A stretch of DNA of 64,000 nt from Asparagopsis taxiformis (lineage: Eukaryota > Rhodophyta > Florideophyceae > Bonnemaisoniales > Bonnemaisoniaceae), in assembly GCA_030407315.1 (NCBI GenBank), contig JALQPE010002608.1, forward strand, positions 1 through 64,000. Reading direction: 5' to 3'. The position numbers and the translations under genes were made by a program. Each line of letters starts with the position of its first letter. Within the stretch, counting starts at the first letter, position 1. Positions 1 through 11,700 of this stretch are shown piece after piece. The notes under the pieces are model-generated. The model was not told the DNA's origin. It saw only the letters and a list, made by a program, of their open reading frames with translations, and made no database searches.

Positions 1-696
1 AAATTTCGGCGATCTGCTCCCAGGCCAATTGGGCATTGCAAAAATTTTTCTCTGCGAATTGGGCAAGATGCAACCTGAGGGTGAAAACACAATAACCTCA
101 GTTTACATTAATGTATGTCACACCAGGTCCTTCCAAACTCGCGCACGGGCACTCCAAAGACGAGTACACTGAACATCGCTAGCGACTCAGAAAACCAATT
201 GGCACTCGGCCATCACGCCATTTCAAGGTCGACTCACTCGGAGGATTTCGCCCTCAGTGAGCGCCCTGTCACTGATGGTGGGCCAACTCTCCTAACTTGC
301 GCGGAATGCGCCGACGCTAGCGTTACCAGGCGTCTCACAACATTCCGCCCGTAGTCATCTGAACAAGTGGCTGCGCAGGACAACGGTCGTCTTCCGACGT
401 TGGCGATATTTTTACGCTCGCCTCTTACACTATGGCCAGTTGTAATTATCCGGGTGATGCACGTGACCTTGGAACTCTCGACACGCGTGCGTGGATGGTC
501 GCACGACACCTCGACTTCCGTCCAGTGGGAATTCTATTGCCGGTTCAATGCGCGAGAGCGATTCTCACTCACCGGCTTGCCGGTAAAGATTGTCACTGCG
601 GCGATCGAGCCGCCTGACAAAGGCAATGACGTCTTGAAAGACAGCGTCAATTCGGATTGCGAATCCAGTTGAATTCGCATAATAGCGAAGGCTGTA
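1..696. other. No gene recognised; left flank of the giant transposon
   Basis: Only short overlapping reading frames are present, and none contains a recognisable motif. This is the sequence just outside the candidate left terminus at 697. I looked for the 5' part of the copia element that abuts the right terminus (20816 onward), because an insertion into that element would leave it here, and did not recognise it. Confidence 0.4.
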
Positions 697-743
697 CGTC
701 TGTGTTTTCGGAAGTGGTCGCGGACGTCCAGTCTCTCTAGTAC
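697..743 (+). repeat. Left terminal inverted repeat of the giant transposon
   Basis: It pairs with 20764-20810 on the opposite strand, with about 7 mismatches in 47 positions. It contains CGCGGACGTCC and CTCTAGTAC blocks that recur in the adjacent subterminal array, which suggests transposase binding sites. Confidence 0.65.
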
Positions 744-810
744 GGGTCCTAGTCGGCCCGAGATTTACTAGAACAAATGAACGTCCGCGTCCAAAAAAAA
801 ATTTTAGATG

Positions 811-990
811 CGGACGTCCACTTTCTCTAGTACATATGGCGGAACACTAGGGCCGACATCCACTTTCTCTAGTACGTTTGGCGGAATACTAGGACCCGAC
901 ATCCACTTTCTCTAGTACCTATGGCGGAATACTAGGGCTCGACATCAACTTTCTCTAGTACATACAGCTGAATCCTAGGACCCGACATCC
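811..990 (+). repeat. Left subterminal array, ~43-bp units
   Basis: Four consecutive units start near 811, 853, 896 and 939, and a fragment starts near 983. Each has a GACGTCC/GACATCC box, then ACTTTCTCTAGTAC, then GCGGAAYACTAGG or a variant. The same GGACGTCC and CTAGTA boxes occur in the terminus at 697-743 and in the right subterminal region. Tandem boxes next to a terminus are typical of transposase-binding subterminal repeats in CMC-type elements; that role is inferred here. Confidence 0.7.
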
Positions 991-1115
991 AGTATACAAT
1001 ATATCAGCGAAAACCGGGAGGGAAGAAATTACAGCGGATGGTAAATTCAGGGCCCATATCGGACCGTATTTTATTCTCTCATTTACGAAACTGCTGGTAT
1101 ACAATACGTCTCTCT

Positions 1116-1270
1116 AGAATAGGAAATACATATCTGGTCAGAATAGGAAATAAATACCCGGTTAGAATAGGAAATACGTATCCAGCCAGAATACGGAATA
1201 TGTATCCAGCAGAATACGGAATATGTATCCAGCCAGAATATGTATCCAGCCAGAATACAAATACCTGTCA
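1116..1270 (+). repeat. 24-bp tandem repeat, about 6-7 copies
   Basis: Units read AGAATANGGAAATANNTAT followed by a CCAGCC or CTGGTC tail, repeated every 24 bases. One 23-base unit and one shortened unit occur near the end. The short open frames across this array are by-products of the repeat. Confidence 0.8.
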
Positions 1271-2068
1271 GCATATCGTCGATCACCCATCTCCCTCACT
1301 ATCGCGTTCTCCCTACCATCCGAACGCCATGCACCACCATCCGCACATACTTCAAGAACCCTCACGACCTTGATTACAAAAAATCCGCTCCTTCCCAATT
1401 CCATCCCCGCTTTCCTCGACACCACCCCAGCCCATTAAATCATCAAGACATCAAACACGAACATGGTCAGCAAAATCTTACACCACTTGAAACCCACTCT
1501 CACTTCTATCGTATGCCCCAAAATATACACATACCAGAAACACCTCACAGCTTCATTCCCCATCTTCCTACATCCCTTCTTCACTCTCCTTGAGTCCTGC
1601 CGTTCCTGCTTCACCACTCCTGCATCACATACACAACATCGGAATCAACCACAACAGTCAGATTCAAAAGCAACGCTTACCACGCAGATATCCTAGAAAC
1701 TCCCTTACTTACCTCTCATCCATCCTACACACAATACAAACCATGATCCAAAAACCTTGCAATGAATAATCAAAGTCAGCAGTCCATATCTTCGCAAAAC
1801 AATCTTGGCACTCAATGAAACTTACCTTCCGTCATCAACATTCCTGCATCATCTACACAACATCGGAATCAACCACAACAGTCAGACTCAAAACCAACCT
1901 TCCCTCGCAGCATACTTTCAAAACTTCACGTACCTCTCTTCCATCCTCCGCAATACACACCATGAGTCAACAGGCTTCCAATGAAAAATATCGCATCAAC
2001 GGAAATAGTCAGACTCAAAACCCACGCTTCCTCAACGCATACCCTCGAGGGTAGAGGATGGAACGAAG
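1271..2068. other. Pyrimidine-rich, G-poor subterminal segment without a gene
   Basis: The + strand is strongly enriched in C and T/A and poor in G. A block around 1610-1690 (containing CATCGGAATCAACCACAACA) recurs near 1840-1920, and a looser copy sits near 1975-2045. The open frames are proline-, serine- and histidine-rich, as expected from composition alone, and no domain is visible. The right arm at 19530-20260 has the opposite strand bias. Confidence 0.6.
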
Positions 2069-2106
2069 GTACGTGCGCGAATCTTGATCAAGATTCGCGC
2101 ACGTAC
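2069..2106. repeat. Perfect 38-bp palindrome
   Basis: The 19-base arms starting GTACGTGCGCGAATCTTGA meet without a spacer at a central TGATCA. It lies between the left subterminal repeats and the transposase gene. It could form a cruciform or bind a dimeric protein. Confidence 0.9.
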
Positions 2107-2703
2107 AAAGCAAAGGCGGTCAAAGAATATCAGTCGGTGATGAGGGCGGAGTGGAGCCTGCGGCGTCGACCGGACAGCTTTCTGCGTCCGCTTAAGTCTT
2201 GCTGTGCATACTCGAAATCATCGCCGGCAGTGAGATTGAGTATGGCCCAAGCCATGGTCTCTGAATCCCCGAACAATGAGATCCGGATCGAGAACAACGA
2301 ATATAAACATATAATCATATATATGAGAATCCATTTGCTTTCCTTACATGATCCGTGGCATATCCGCTGTAAAGCACATTCAGATTCCACGAAGTTCGGA
2401 AATAAAAAAGTTTATTATTACAAATGAATTAATTGAAAATTCATCTCCCAGGGCGGTCGTTCGTCCTTCCATGCACACGTTGCCAGCACGCAATGTGATG
2501 TAACAGTTGGAAATGATTGAACTCTCGGTTAAATTCCACCGTTGGGATGTCAGCTGGAGTGAGCACAAAACTACTACCCACAAAACTACGAACACGTTAC
2601 ATTCCAAGTCTCGAAAGCACCACAAAAATAAAATTGGTCGCATCTGGACGGCACAGTCTCCCCTGTTCAGCTCGCAATCCTCCCTTTTGCGTCAAAACTC
2701 GAC
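2107..2703. other. Leader region of the transposase gene
   Basis: No gene or repeat was recognised between the palindrome and the transposase start codon. It presumably holds the promoter and 5' UTR, but no clear TATA box could be assigned. Confidence 0.4.
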
Positions 2704-5700
2704 ATGGAATGCAAGTATGAAGGGTGCTTCTACTACTGCGTAGATGCTTATGCGCTCGCGCTGCATGAGCGAACGTGTCGCTACCGTTTCAACCCCTCTC
2801 CCCAACATTTCAACAACGCTCGTGTCCCTGCCGTCACCCATGAGCCTGCTCGAAACGGCGACCATGATTCCCCGCAACCCAGCTCCCCAGACCCAGAATC
2901 TGGTCGTGCTTCCTCCAGCGACTCACCCTGTGACGCTCCACTGCCACCAACCTCAACCCCCTCCCGCGCAGACCTCCTCGTGCAATCCCTCGCCGCCAGT
3001 CTCACAACCCTCGAGTACAAGGCCGGCGCTGGCCGCGTGAGCGAAGTCATCACCATCCTACAAGACCCCGCATTCTCCCTAGAAAAGTTCAACAGCGCCG
3101 TTCGCACCGTAGAAGAATGTCGCCACGTTACCGCTTCCATGGTCGAAACACATTTCCGCACCGAAGGTTACAAGAGCCACATCATTCCAGACAAAACTGG
3201 TAAGTACTCGGCACAGCTGTACCTCCGCGACCCAGTCGACATGCTCCGCAGGCAGTTAGCACTGGCTAACGACCAAAATACTCTCTTCCACCCCTCCCCA
3301 CAGACCGCCCCAGACGGCACCGCAATATTTTCTCATCCCCTACACACAGAATTCGCGAAAACGCTGCACCAGGTTACTAGACAGCGCGTGCAGCTCTCGG
3401 AAGATCCACAGGTCGTATGGGCAGAGGAAAATGATCCCACACCTTCCTCCTTTGCCGGCCTCCTCCAAGTGTACTCCGACAAGAGCAGCACAAGCCTCAA
3501 GAGCTCCGCAATCGTCGCATACCCCATACACGTCACACTGCTCAACTTCTCCGCCCCCCTCCGTCGCCACTGCATCCGTACCGGCCTCACCATCGTCGGG
3601 TATCTTCCGTACATTGTTAACCCTTCGTCCAACGCCTTGTTCGGTGATGAAATGCCGACAACCTCTAGTTCTGCTAGTCGCGCTCGCAAAATTGATATTC
3701 TTCATAAAGCACTCGAAAAAGTGTTTTCGTCCCTATCCACCGCGTTCTCTTCCGGGTTCCCCTGCACAGACTCCACTGCAACTGCCCGCCAATGCTTTCC
3801 CATCCTAGCCAATTATTGCTGCGACTTTCCAGAGGCCAAAGAGCTGTCATGCACTCGCAACAGCACTACCACCACACATCCCTGCCACCGCTGCTACATC
3901 CCCGCCACTCAACTTGAATCCAGCGCGCCACACCAGCCCCGCTCCCTCGATGATACACGCTCTGCACGCCAAGAGAGCGCTCAGGAGCATACAACTGCTC
4001 CGCTCGAAGCTCTCTCCCTCCTCGAACAACACTCTGTCCTCGAATCGACCGCTCTTTTACCCACCAACAGTCCCCTAGACCCCTACAACATTTTCTCCTT
4101 CGAGCCTCTGCACAATCTCCACCTCGGCATCTCAAAGCTCATCAAACAGTGCATTGTCCACCGCCTCAGCTCCCCAGACCTCACCACCACCACTGCCTCC
4201 CATTCCGGGACACCTCGCACCTTCAAGAAGGTGAAAAAATCCATCCTCGCCGGCTCAAACAGCATTCTGTCCGCTATCGAACGCGACTACTACATCACCG
4301 GTCTTCATGTCGACTTCTCCAAGGGTGAGAAGGGCACCAATTTGAACGGCCTCTTCACGGAGGACGGCATACGCGGCATGCTCGCAGCCAAAGACTATCA
4401 CCATGTCGACATGGTGTTCCCTTTCATCGCAGCATTCATTGACACATGCTGTGACGAAGTAGAGACAGCCCCCCTCACTTCCATCTGCACGCAATACTCT
4501 GACCTCGTCGCATGGGTCATGAAACGCGGTCGCATCAAGCACTGGACTGCCGCCGAACTAGAAAGCCTCCAGAACTCCATTTCCTATTTCAAACAATCAA
4601 TGCTCTCCACCCTCGGCCCATTCCACACCACAGGTCTCAAAACTTTCAAGTTCCATCTTCTAGACCATCTTCCCGGTGACTTGCAGAGATATGGCGCCCT
4701 GGAACACATTGATGCAGGCCCCTACGAACACTCGCATCTTCTGTTCAAACAGAGTTATAGGAAAACCTCTCGAAGGCGCTCCACAGCCATGGAAGAGACT
4801 ATTCGCCACATGGAATTCTCCTTGGCCACTCCAACTGGTCACACCCCATCGAACACATTGGGAAACCCACGCATGATATCGCCCACAGACGGTGCAGTAC
4901 TCGTTCGCGACGGATTCACCGTTGCACTGCACGACTTTGCCTCCCTGCTGCCCGATGCAACCCTCCTCGTTGCAGATATCGACGGACAGCCCGATCCTGC
5001 CACTCTTTTGCCTCTGCACAACTCCTCGTTCCCGTCTGGCACCATAACGCTATTCCAGCAACTCGGTGACACAGCTGCACAAGCGTTCCTCACCCTCGCT
5101 AGACTGCGCGCCACGGCAGAAGGCCCTCCAATACATGACATGGACATTTCCGTCACCGTGGTAAAGTCCGCCTACGTCATGGGAGGGTACGTCCCAGATG
5201 CCGACGACTTTGACCCGCACAGTGGCATGCTTCGCCCCACAAACGTGTCGAGGCACAAGCAGCAGCGCGTCTTTGCAACTTCATCATTCGGCCCCGCAAA
5301 GAGATCGCAGTACTCCTTTGTCGTCATCTCCGGAACTGCCGATGACTACAGAACCATATGGGTAGGGCGCGTCCTGGCACTGGTACGCCTGCAGTCTCCA
5401 AACCTGTTTCAACCTGTAGAACTCGCTTTCGTTCAGTATATGACCTGCTTTGCCCCAAAAACCGCTGTGGAAAAATCACTTGGGTGCATTTGTTTAAAGT
5501 GGTCCACATGGGACCCGGACAACGGATCCGTTGACAGCAATGACACTGCATCCCACAGTGCAGGTGGTCCTTGGTTTGACCTCATTCCTGCATCTACTAT
5601 ATCTGGCACCGTGCACATCGTACGAAGTAACTTTCCAGTCAAGCCATTTACGAAACAAATGCACTGGTCGGACCACCGTTTCTATCTCAACCGCTTCTAC

Positions 5701-5745
5701 ACCAACACTGATTACCAGTTCACAGATGATAATGAAGAAGAATAA
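2704..5745 (+). CDS. Transposase, Plavaka/KDZ/CMC-like, with N-terminal zinc finger
   Basis: 1013 residues, uninterrupted. The N-terminus has a C2HC zinc-finger pattern (C3, C8, H21, C25), followed by a Pro/Ser-rich linker of about 90 residues. The catalytic half has landmarks shared with Plavaka, Zisupton/KDZ and CACTA transposases: a CHRC knuckle near residue 397, the block PLHNLHLGISK (H470, H473, G475), a helical segment, and a late KFHLLDH...EHIDAGPYEHSH block (E667) followed by a K/R-rich stretch. These families cut DNA at subterminal and terminal repeats with an RNase H-fold DDE/D core. The exact catalytic triad could not be assigned by eye. The gene is convergent with the coiled-coil gene, only 77 bp away. 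Inference: this is the mobility gene of the 20-kb element. The superfamily is less certain than the transposase call. Confidence 0.7.
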   Translation: MECKYEGCFYYCVDAYALALHERTCRYRFNPSPQHFNNARVPAVTHEPARNGDHDSPQPSSPDPESGRASSSDSPCDAPLPPTSTPSRADLLVQSLAASLTTLEYKAGAGRVSEVITILQDPAFSLEKFNSAVRTVEECRHVTASMVETHFRTEGYKSHIIPDKTGKYSAQLYLRDPVDMLRRQLALANDQNTLFHPSPQTAPDGTAIFSHPLHTEFAKTLHQVTRQRVQLSEDPQVVWAEENDPTPSSFAGLLQVYSDKSSTSLKSSAIVAYPIHVTLLNFSAPLRRHCIRTGLTIVGYLPYIVNPSSNALFGDEMPTTSSSASRARKIDILHKALEKVFSSLSTAFSSGFPCTDSTATARQCFPILANYCCDFPEAKELSCTRNSTTTTHPCHRCYIPATQLESSAPHQPRSLDDTRSARQESAQEHTTAPLEALSLLEQHSVLESTALLPTNSPLDPYNIFSFEPLHNLHLGISKLIKQCIVHRLSSPDLTTTTASHSGTPRTFKKVKKSILAGSNSILSAIERDYYITGLHVDFSKGEKGTNLNGLFTEDGIRGMLAAKDYHHVDMVFPFIAAFIDTCCDEVETAPLTSICTQYSDLVAWVMKRGRIKHWTAAELESLQNSISYFKQSMLSTLGPFHTTGLKTFKFHLLDHLPGDLQRYGALEHIDAGPYEHSHLLFKQSYRKTSRRRSTAMEETIRHMEFSLATPTGHTPSNTLGNPRMISPTDGAVLVRDGFTVALHDFASLLPDATLLVADIDGQPDPATLLPLHNSSFPSGTITLFQQLGDTAAQAFLTLARLRATAEGPPIHDMDISVTVVKSAYVMGGYVPDADDFDPHSGMLRPTNVSRHKQQRVFATSSFGPAKRSQYSFVVISGTADDYRTIWVGRVLALVRLQSPNLFQPVELAFVQYMTCFAPKTAVEKSLGCICLKWSTWDPDNGSVDSNDTASHSAGGPWFDLIPASTISGTVHIVRSNFPVKPFTKQMHWSDHRFYLNRFYTNTDYQFTDDNEEE

Positions 5746-5822
5746 ATCTAAATCGCAGCACTCTATTGATAATGTACTACATGATAAGCCTTCTAGTCAA
5801 CGTCACATTTACTGCACTAATT

Positions 5823-8107
5823 TCAACCATCCTCCATTACGCCAAAACCGTTATCAGCAGTGGCTGCATGGCGCCGCTCCATGCCCCCATACTGTGGGGC
5901 ATTGATTTCGACATTCAGGTTTGCACTCAGGTGTCCAGCATATGGGTCAACGACGAAAAGTTCTGCGCCAATTAGTCCTTGCGCAATCACACAATCCATT
6001 ACAGCACCGAGGTTTGACGTAATATGCGATTGAATCCAATCCTCGGACACTAGAACAAGTGATGAGCAGCGGTTTACATCATCAACGACATGAACAATTC
6101 CAGACCCCTCTCCGCTTTGCCACACTTCAACAGCCTCTCTCGTCACAGTACGGCTTGCAAACACATGCCGTGACTGTGCACTAGTCCGCTGTTCGCTCTC
6201 GACAACGTCCGTTTCTTCCCTTGCTTGCGAGCCTTGGAGACAAGACATGCAGTACACCACCATACCAACTAATTGCTGAAAAGCTACCCCCACATATTGA
6301 CTGTACCGCCTTGTAAACTCCTTCTGCCGTGCACCTCCTTTCCCCTTCGGTTCATCCAAACACTCCACAGTAGTCACTAGCCAAGCATCCAGGCGCGCCA
6401 GCGTTAGTATGCTCGTCTCTATGTCCATTACTTGTTCTGGTCGTATCGAATAACCCCTGAAGATGTCCAGCACATTCACAGCTACTCGGTTGTTAAACCA
6501 TGCATCACCATTCACTTCCATTTCGAAGCTGTCAGGAACCATGCCTTTGCTGTATCGCAGCTCTGAGAACGGTGCCGTTCGCCACCTCCCCATATCCAAA
6601 TCACCGTTGCTTTCCCGTTTCAAAAGCTTCTCAGACGCTTCGCGCTTTTGATCCTCTCGCTCGTCCATCTCAGCTCGCGTCGTCAGCATCGTGCATCTAG
6701 ACATTAATTTCGTGTACCCCAGCGAACCGAACAATCTGTCCCTCGCATTACGCTTCCGTGCACTCATCACGTCGGACAGTTTCTGCGTCACCTTCACTTT
6801 CAATTCCTTGCTCCCCGCCACAGCCTCTTGACAGCACACACGCTGCTCCTCATCGGAAAACACATCACACCACGGACTTTGACGCAGTACGTGTCGCACC
6901 AAGTCATTCAGCAGATCACTCTCGTCCCTGTACGAAGGTGTATACCACTGCAGATTCTTGATGATATAGCCCGGAGGGGTAGCAATATATCCTACACCGT
7001 TTTCGCTCCAAAGTGTCCCTTCTACCGGCTCTACCTCGATGGTACGTCCAGTCCAACGTCTCTGCGTTTGTTCCGCTATAGGGTCCAGCTCCATAGTCTC
7101 GTTCTTGCACCACTTTGTCAGGTTTTCCTCAACCGCCCTAAGAACTCCAAGGTATTTCACAGGAATGGCTTTCTGTATTTTCGACTTACCGCCACCGTGA
7201 TCACTGATTCTACCTGTTCTCGCAATTGCAGTAAGGCTGGCATTTTCCGCCTGCAGAGTCTTCACCTTAGCCTCCAACGCAACTATCTCCGTGGTGAGCG
7301 CCTTGTTTGCTATGTCCTGGCTAAACACTTTTTTTCCAGCTCCGCGATCTTCTTCTTCTGCGCATTGATGCGACTCGCCATTAAATCGATGGATTCCGGC
7401 GGATGCAACCTCTCTGCCCTCACCGTCCCCCCATCTCGCACGCTATCGGGATTATGATGTCCTCCATCGGCAATAGCCTGACGTCGCGGGGGCGTTACGC
7501 GCATATTTGGCACCAATGACAGTCTGTTGTGACGAGGCCCGCACTCCGGCTGCTCTCTCCCCTCAGTACCACCTGACCGCCGATGATAGTTGGCATCCTG
7601 TGAACGTTGCTCAGAAACAACATCCCTTGCCGCTATCCTCGGGTCCCTGACTGCATTACCTGCTGGGGCTGATGTACTCGGCATAGTTGGCGCAGTGGGG
7701 GTCACAGCCTCCAGTGTCTCGCGAACCCCCGGCTGGGACTCCGTCTGCAGCACCTCCGCATCTGCCAACCCGGGAGGAACTACCTTTGCCATAGCACTCT
7801 GCCGCAATTCCAACATGTTTTGAGCCACTATCATGTCATCATCATGATGTTCACTGTCCCTGCGAGCACGCTTGCCTCGGTCAAGCCCCATCTCTCTCCG
7901 CGCCGTTCCTCCTTCCTCACTTTCTCGCTGCGGATCCCCAGTTCTGCGCCGGTCCGTCTTGCGACTACCGGACCGCGGTTCAATGCTGCCGGTAGGCCCA
8001 GACCGCTTCTTCGCACGGGATTGTCGGGCACTCGATACAGCAGCTGCTGACCGGGTTTTCTGGAGGCCCGGAGGCTTTGGAGCTTTCTTCGCAATACGCG
8101 GCGGCAT
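5823..8107 (-). CDS. Coiled-coil/basic accessory protein, two frames joined by a possible -1 frameshift
   Basis: Two overlapping minus-strand frames make one logical protein of about 760 residues. The first (8107 to 7310, 265 aa) begins with a Lys/Arg-rich disordered region, suggesting DNA or RNA binding or nuclear import, and enters a coiled coil ending in KKKIAELEKK. The second (5823-7328, 501 aa) continues the heptad pattern (LTTEIVALEAKVKTLQAENA). It then has a globular part with conserved-looking Trp, Tyr and Cys residues and the stretch VTQKLSDVMSARKRNARD. The frames meet at a seven-A run, and re-reading one base joins them. I do not recognise the family. Its position, convergent with the transposase, suggests a transposition accessory or DNA-tethering factor. 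Alternatives are an A-run indel, an assembly error or transcriptional slippage. Confidence 0.65.
7328..7334 (-). promoter_or_regulatory. Candidate -1 ribosomal frameshift heptamer A_AAA_AAG
   Basis: In the phase of the upstream 265-aa frame the codons read GAA AAA AAG, so the heptamer A_AAA_AAG lies in canonical X_XXY_YYZ phase. A one-base backward slip leads directly into the 501-aa frame and continues the coiled coil. A downstream stimulatory structure was not evaluated. A simple A7/A8 length error would look the same. Confidence 0.45.
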
Positions 8108-8342
8108 AATGAAGCTTTCCCGAAAGCGATGGAACGATTGAGTTGCACGAGATACAAAAAAGATTGCTGTATAGTGTCGGTAACCACAACGGTCTGCGAT
8201 GAACGTTCAGGTCAGGTCAAGTACCGGAGAATACGCCAACAGCCCAGATTGTATACGGTAGGCAGTCATCAACAGTATTTAATGAGGTACAATTACAGCT
8301 GTCGAGCTAGGCCGCGAGCACCCCTATGTCCGGAAGACGTCC

Positions 8343-8540
8343 TGATTTGAATTAAAATTTGGGCTATTCTCAAAAACATGCACATGTGAACATGTTTTTG
8401 AGATGGGGGTGTGCCGTACGGCACAATCGACCCGCTGAAATCGATGTTTTTTGCAATATTTTTTCTGCCCTGAATTGTAGAATTTCTGGGCTGGACAGCA
8501 ATGCAACTGAGCTGGACATCCACCGGGCGTCCATTTCAAC
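8343..8540 (-). repeat. ~200-bp palindromic repeat, copy A (inverted)
   Basis: This is the reverse-oriented member of a six-copy family confined to the giant element. In the forward sense a unit holds a GGACGTCC-type box, CCCAGAAATTNTAAAATTTCGGGC, the 16-bp perfect palindrome TGTGCCGTACGGCACA, and a hairpin with CTCAAAAACATG/CATGTTTTTGAG arms. It ends near AATTCAAATCA. Copy A lies about 230 bp beyond the stop codon of the methyltransferase-SET gene, opposite in orientation to copy B upstream of that gene. Confidence 0.85.
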
Positions 8541-8766
8541 TTGGTCGTGTATTTTGCATCTGCACGCATAACAGCATCCAAGCAGTCAGGTTCACTGCTC
8601 GGACGAAGTGCACCTAGAGTGTGAACGATTGGTTTTTGACAGGCGAGTACTGCTCAATAGGTTTCACCCTGGACTAATGGTGGCTGGACATGCTGCATTA
8701 TATGATATACTTCAACTCTGGAACGTAGCTTTATTTGTAGTCGAAATGAAAACATCTTTCGTGACC

Positions 8767-11700
8767 CTAATTCCATGCTCTAAACGCTGTCCCATAATGA
8801 ACGTAGAGCTCCTGCCCTGGACGGATATCGCGGATTGCACGTACTACAATGATCTTCGGATTTTCTAGGTCCTTCGCCTTGAGCTTCTTCCCCGTCGAAC
8901 CGCTGCTGTAGTTCTCGACAAACTCGACGTTGGCCATCCGCCTGGTGTCTTCCGCCGGAGTGTCCTCACCTCGCAAATACCGCGGGTCGTTGATGAACTG
9001 CGCCGAACAGAACGGAGCCGGAACAATCCAAATTGGATGCTCGATGTTTTCGTCGTCCTCCGCTGTTGCATACAGCTTGATGGCATACATCAAGAATGTT
9101 TCCTTCGTTATCGCCATGTGACCCTCTCCGTACGCGAACCTCATCGACTCCTTGCTCATATCAGAGTACACAACAGTTCCGTAGTATGCACATACTTCGT
9201 CGCCAACATTAAATGTCTGTTCAGCGAAGAGCCCTCTTCCTGCATTTGGATGCTTAATCAGCGATGGTCGAACGCTCAATTTTTTCGCAACACAATCGTG
9301 TGCCCGCATCACGCGAGGGTTTTCAGTTTGCAACCAGCGGCGCAGGGAAGGTGGCCAATAATGTACCGGTTTTTCCATGTGCTCGTGCGACGCAATCGAC
9401 TCTGGGCACAGCTGCCAGAGGTACTGCCGAATATATTTCGGGAACCTCTGGTACAGGGGAAGGCCAGGTGGGGGTTCGATGATCCTGCGTTCCCTCTGTG
9501 TACGCATCGTGACAGAGGGGGACGCCAAGAACTTCTCAGCACTCTGTTTCGCTTCTGTCGTGACCCTCATGTCAGTGTTGTTTGAAAGAATTACACGTGA
9601 CATGACTGCACACAGCTTTGGAAGCGATCGTGCCACACACAATTTGTCCATGTCACTGCCGACGAAAACACGGTGCTCAGGCAAGCTCATAGCTGCTTTT
9701 CCCGTTGCGAAAGTGCCAGAGAATGGATCGACAACAATATCACCAGGCTGTGAATGCTGGCTGATCAACTCCATCATGAGAGCGACGCTCTTCTGCTCTG
9801 CACGAACTCTGACCGTAGCACCGGTTGTGCTCCTTGTTCGCCACACCATCTCATTCGAATCGATGGCGGGCATATTGATGGTGACGTTGCACCACGCCGG
9901 GTACGTGCCGTCCATGTATCCGTGGTTCCTATAGGCCACCATCTCGCTTCCGGTCTTGAACGGAACACCTCGCTTCCAGAAGTGGATAGCGACCTCTGCC
10001 ATGTTCATGCGTTGGTACCTCTTCCGCCCCGGCATTTGATAGAGGTGCCCAGGTAGTCGGACAAACAACAGAGGTACCTCGTCAACGAAGAAAACTGAAT
10101 TCCGAACGACGTCCTCCTCCTCCTCGTCCTCCTCCTCATCCGCACTTTCTTCGCCACTGTGCTGCGATGCTTCGGAGTCCGAATTCATGGACGTAACCTC
10201 TTCTTCATCCGACCCGTCATCACTGGCAGCAGCATCGGTTGGGCCTTCTGACTGCGGTCCTTTGTACGTTTCCAAGTAATGGAACCATTCGTAGAACTGC
10301 AAAACGGAGCAGAACACGATGCCGTGGCCACCGGGGCGCAACAGCTCGTCAAACACTTCGATGCTAGCCTGCATATCTTCTGCAGTTAGCCTGTCGTACG
10401 AAGAGTTGGAATCGTTCCTCTTACGACGAACATTGTAGGGCGGATCAGTCAGAATGAGCTGAACGTTGCCCGTGATGGGCACGTGTTCTCGGCTCTCGTC
10501 GGCACTGACCAAATCTTCGAAAGGGACGTCGTACACCCGGCAATACTGACTCATTTTCGAAAGAAAGTCCTTTGCGAGAGCCTGCCCTTCACTTTCCTGC
10601 TCTTCTGTCGCATGGGGTGACGGTGACGGGGGAGACGGCCCTTGGGCAGTAAGACTGGTCCTCCCAGGTCCAAGTTGAAGCCTGGTTGTGTGTCTTGTCG
10701 ACGGAACCAAACCTCTCCCTCCTGTGTTGCGACGAGTGGGAGTGTCATCAACCGGCTTGGGGACCTTTTCTGCGTCCGCGGCTTGTGGTGCCGGGCGGAG
10801 GACAGCCATAACGTCTTCGTCGAGGGTGTCAAAGTACGCTGGCAGCTTGTCCGGATTTCCGCTTGACAAGTATATTTCCAGCGCCCCCCAGCGGTCGGAC
10901 TCCGGCCAGGTGTACAGGTCCGGGTTGACGATAAGAAACTGCAACCGGTCGAAGAACTTCCTCACAAGGTCCCTAAATGCACTGTGCTGCGCACTGGTTC
11001 TTGTCTCTACTTTTCCACCATATCCATCAGGATGAGATAGGGGAGCTTTGTCGTGGTAGAGATCTAGCTTCTGCTCCATCGGTGCGAATAGACCTTCATC
11101 GAGCACGTCAAACCAATGCTCACTGCTGTCGAAAATGATGTACGGCGCCATCAACTCTTCGAAGCTGGAAAACTTTGCGGCGAAGGCCACATCGGTCCAA
11201 GCATGGTATAAAACTTGAACCACGTAACAAGCTCGATTAGTGCTTTTCCGATGGGCTGGGACGCGTGCGGCTTCGTTCCCCTCTTCGGCCGCGTCGCCTA
11301 TTCGGCGACGCGGCAGGTTCTTGTTGTGATTTCGGATGATAGACAACGCTTGGAAATACATCAATACCTCGAACGTTTCCGGTGGAGCAAGAACGAAGGC
11401 GCTTGGTTCCCCGCGCTGCGGCGCCTGTAGTGGCGAAGGAAGCATGTTACATCCAATAAGGAAGGTCTGCGGCACGATCCCAGAAAGGATGCAGTGCTCA
11501 ACCCATTGCCCGATACGCTCATCCTGTCTTGAAAACTCGGCAATCGGTAATGCCAGACGAACAATCTGCTTGGCTCGCTCAACGTTCATCTCTGCCATGA
11601 CGATTTCGGCAACATCCGCCTCGACTCCAGCATTCTTCGAACGACCGCTGAAGGCCATGCTGAGTCGACCTTGCAGCGCCGCAAATTGTTCTTCCGTGCC

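Noticed and set aside
1038..1696. Several overlapping frames of 60-120 codons
   Set aside because: They run through a 24-bp tandem array and a pyrimidine-rich segment, and their repeats and composition explain the open frames.
8293..8581. Short frames around each ~200-bp repeat (also at 12256, 13775, 18550 and 18601)
   Set aside because: The same peptide fragments recur only because the repeat recurs. The sequence is palindromic, occurs in both orientations and lacks codon structure.
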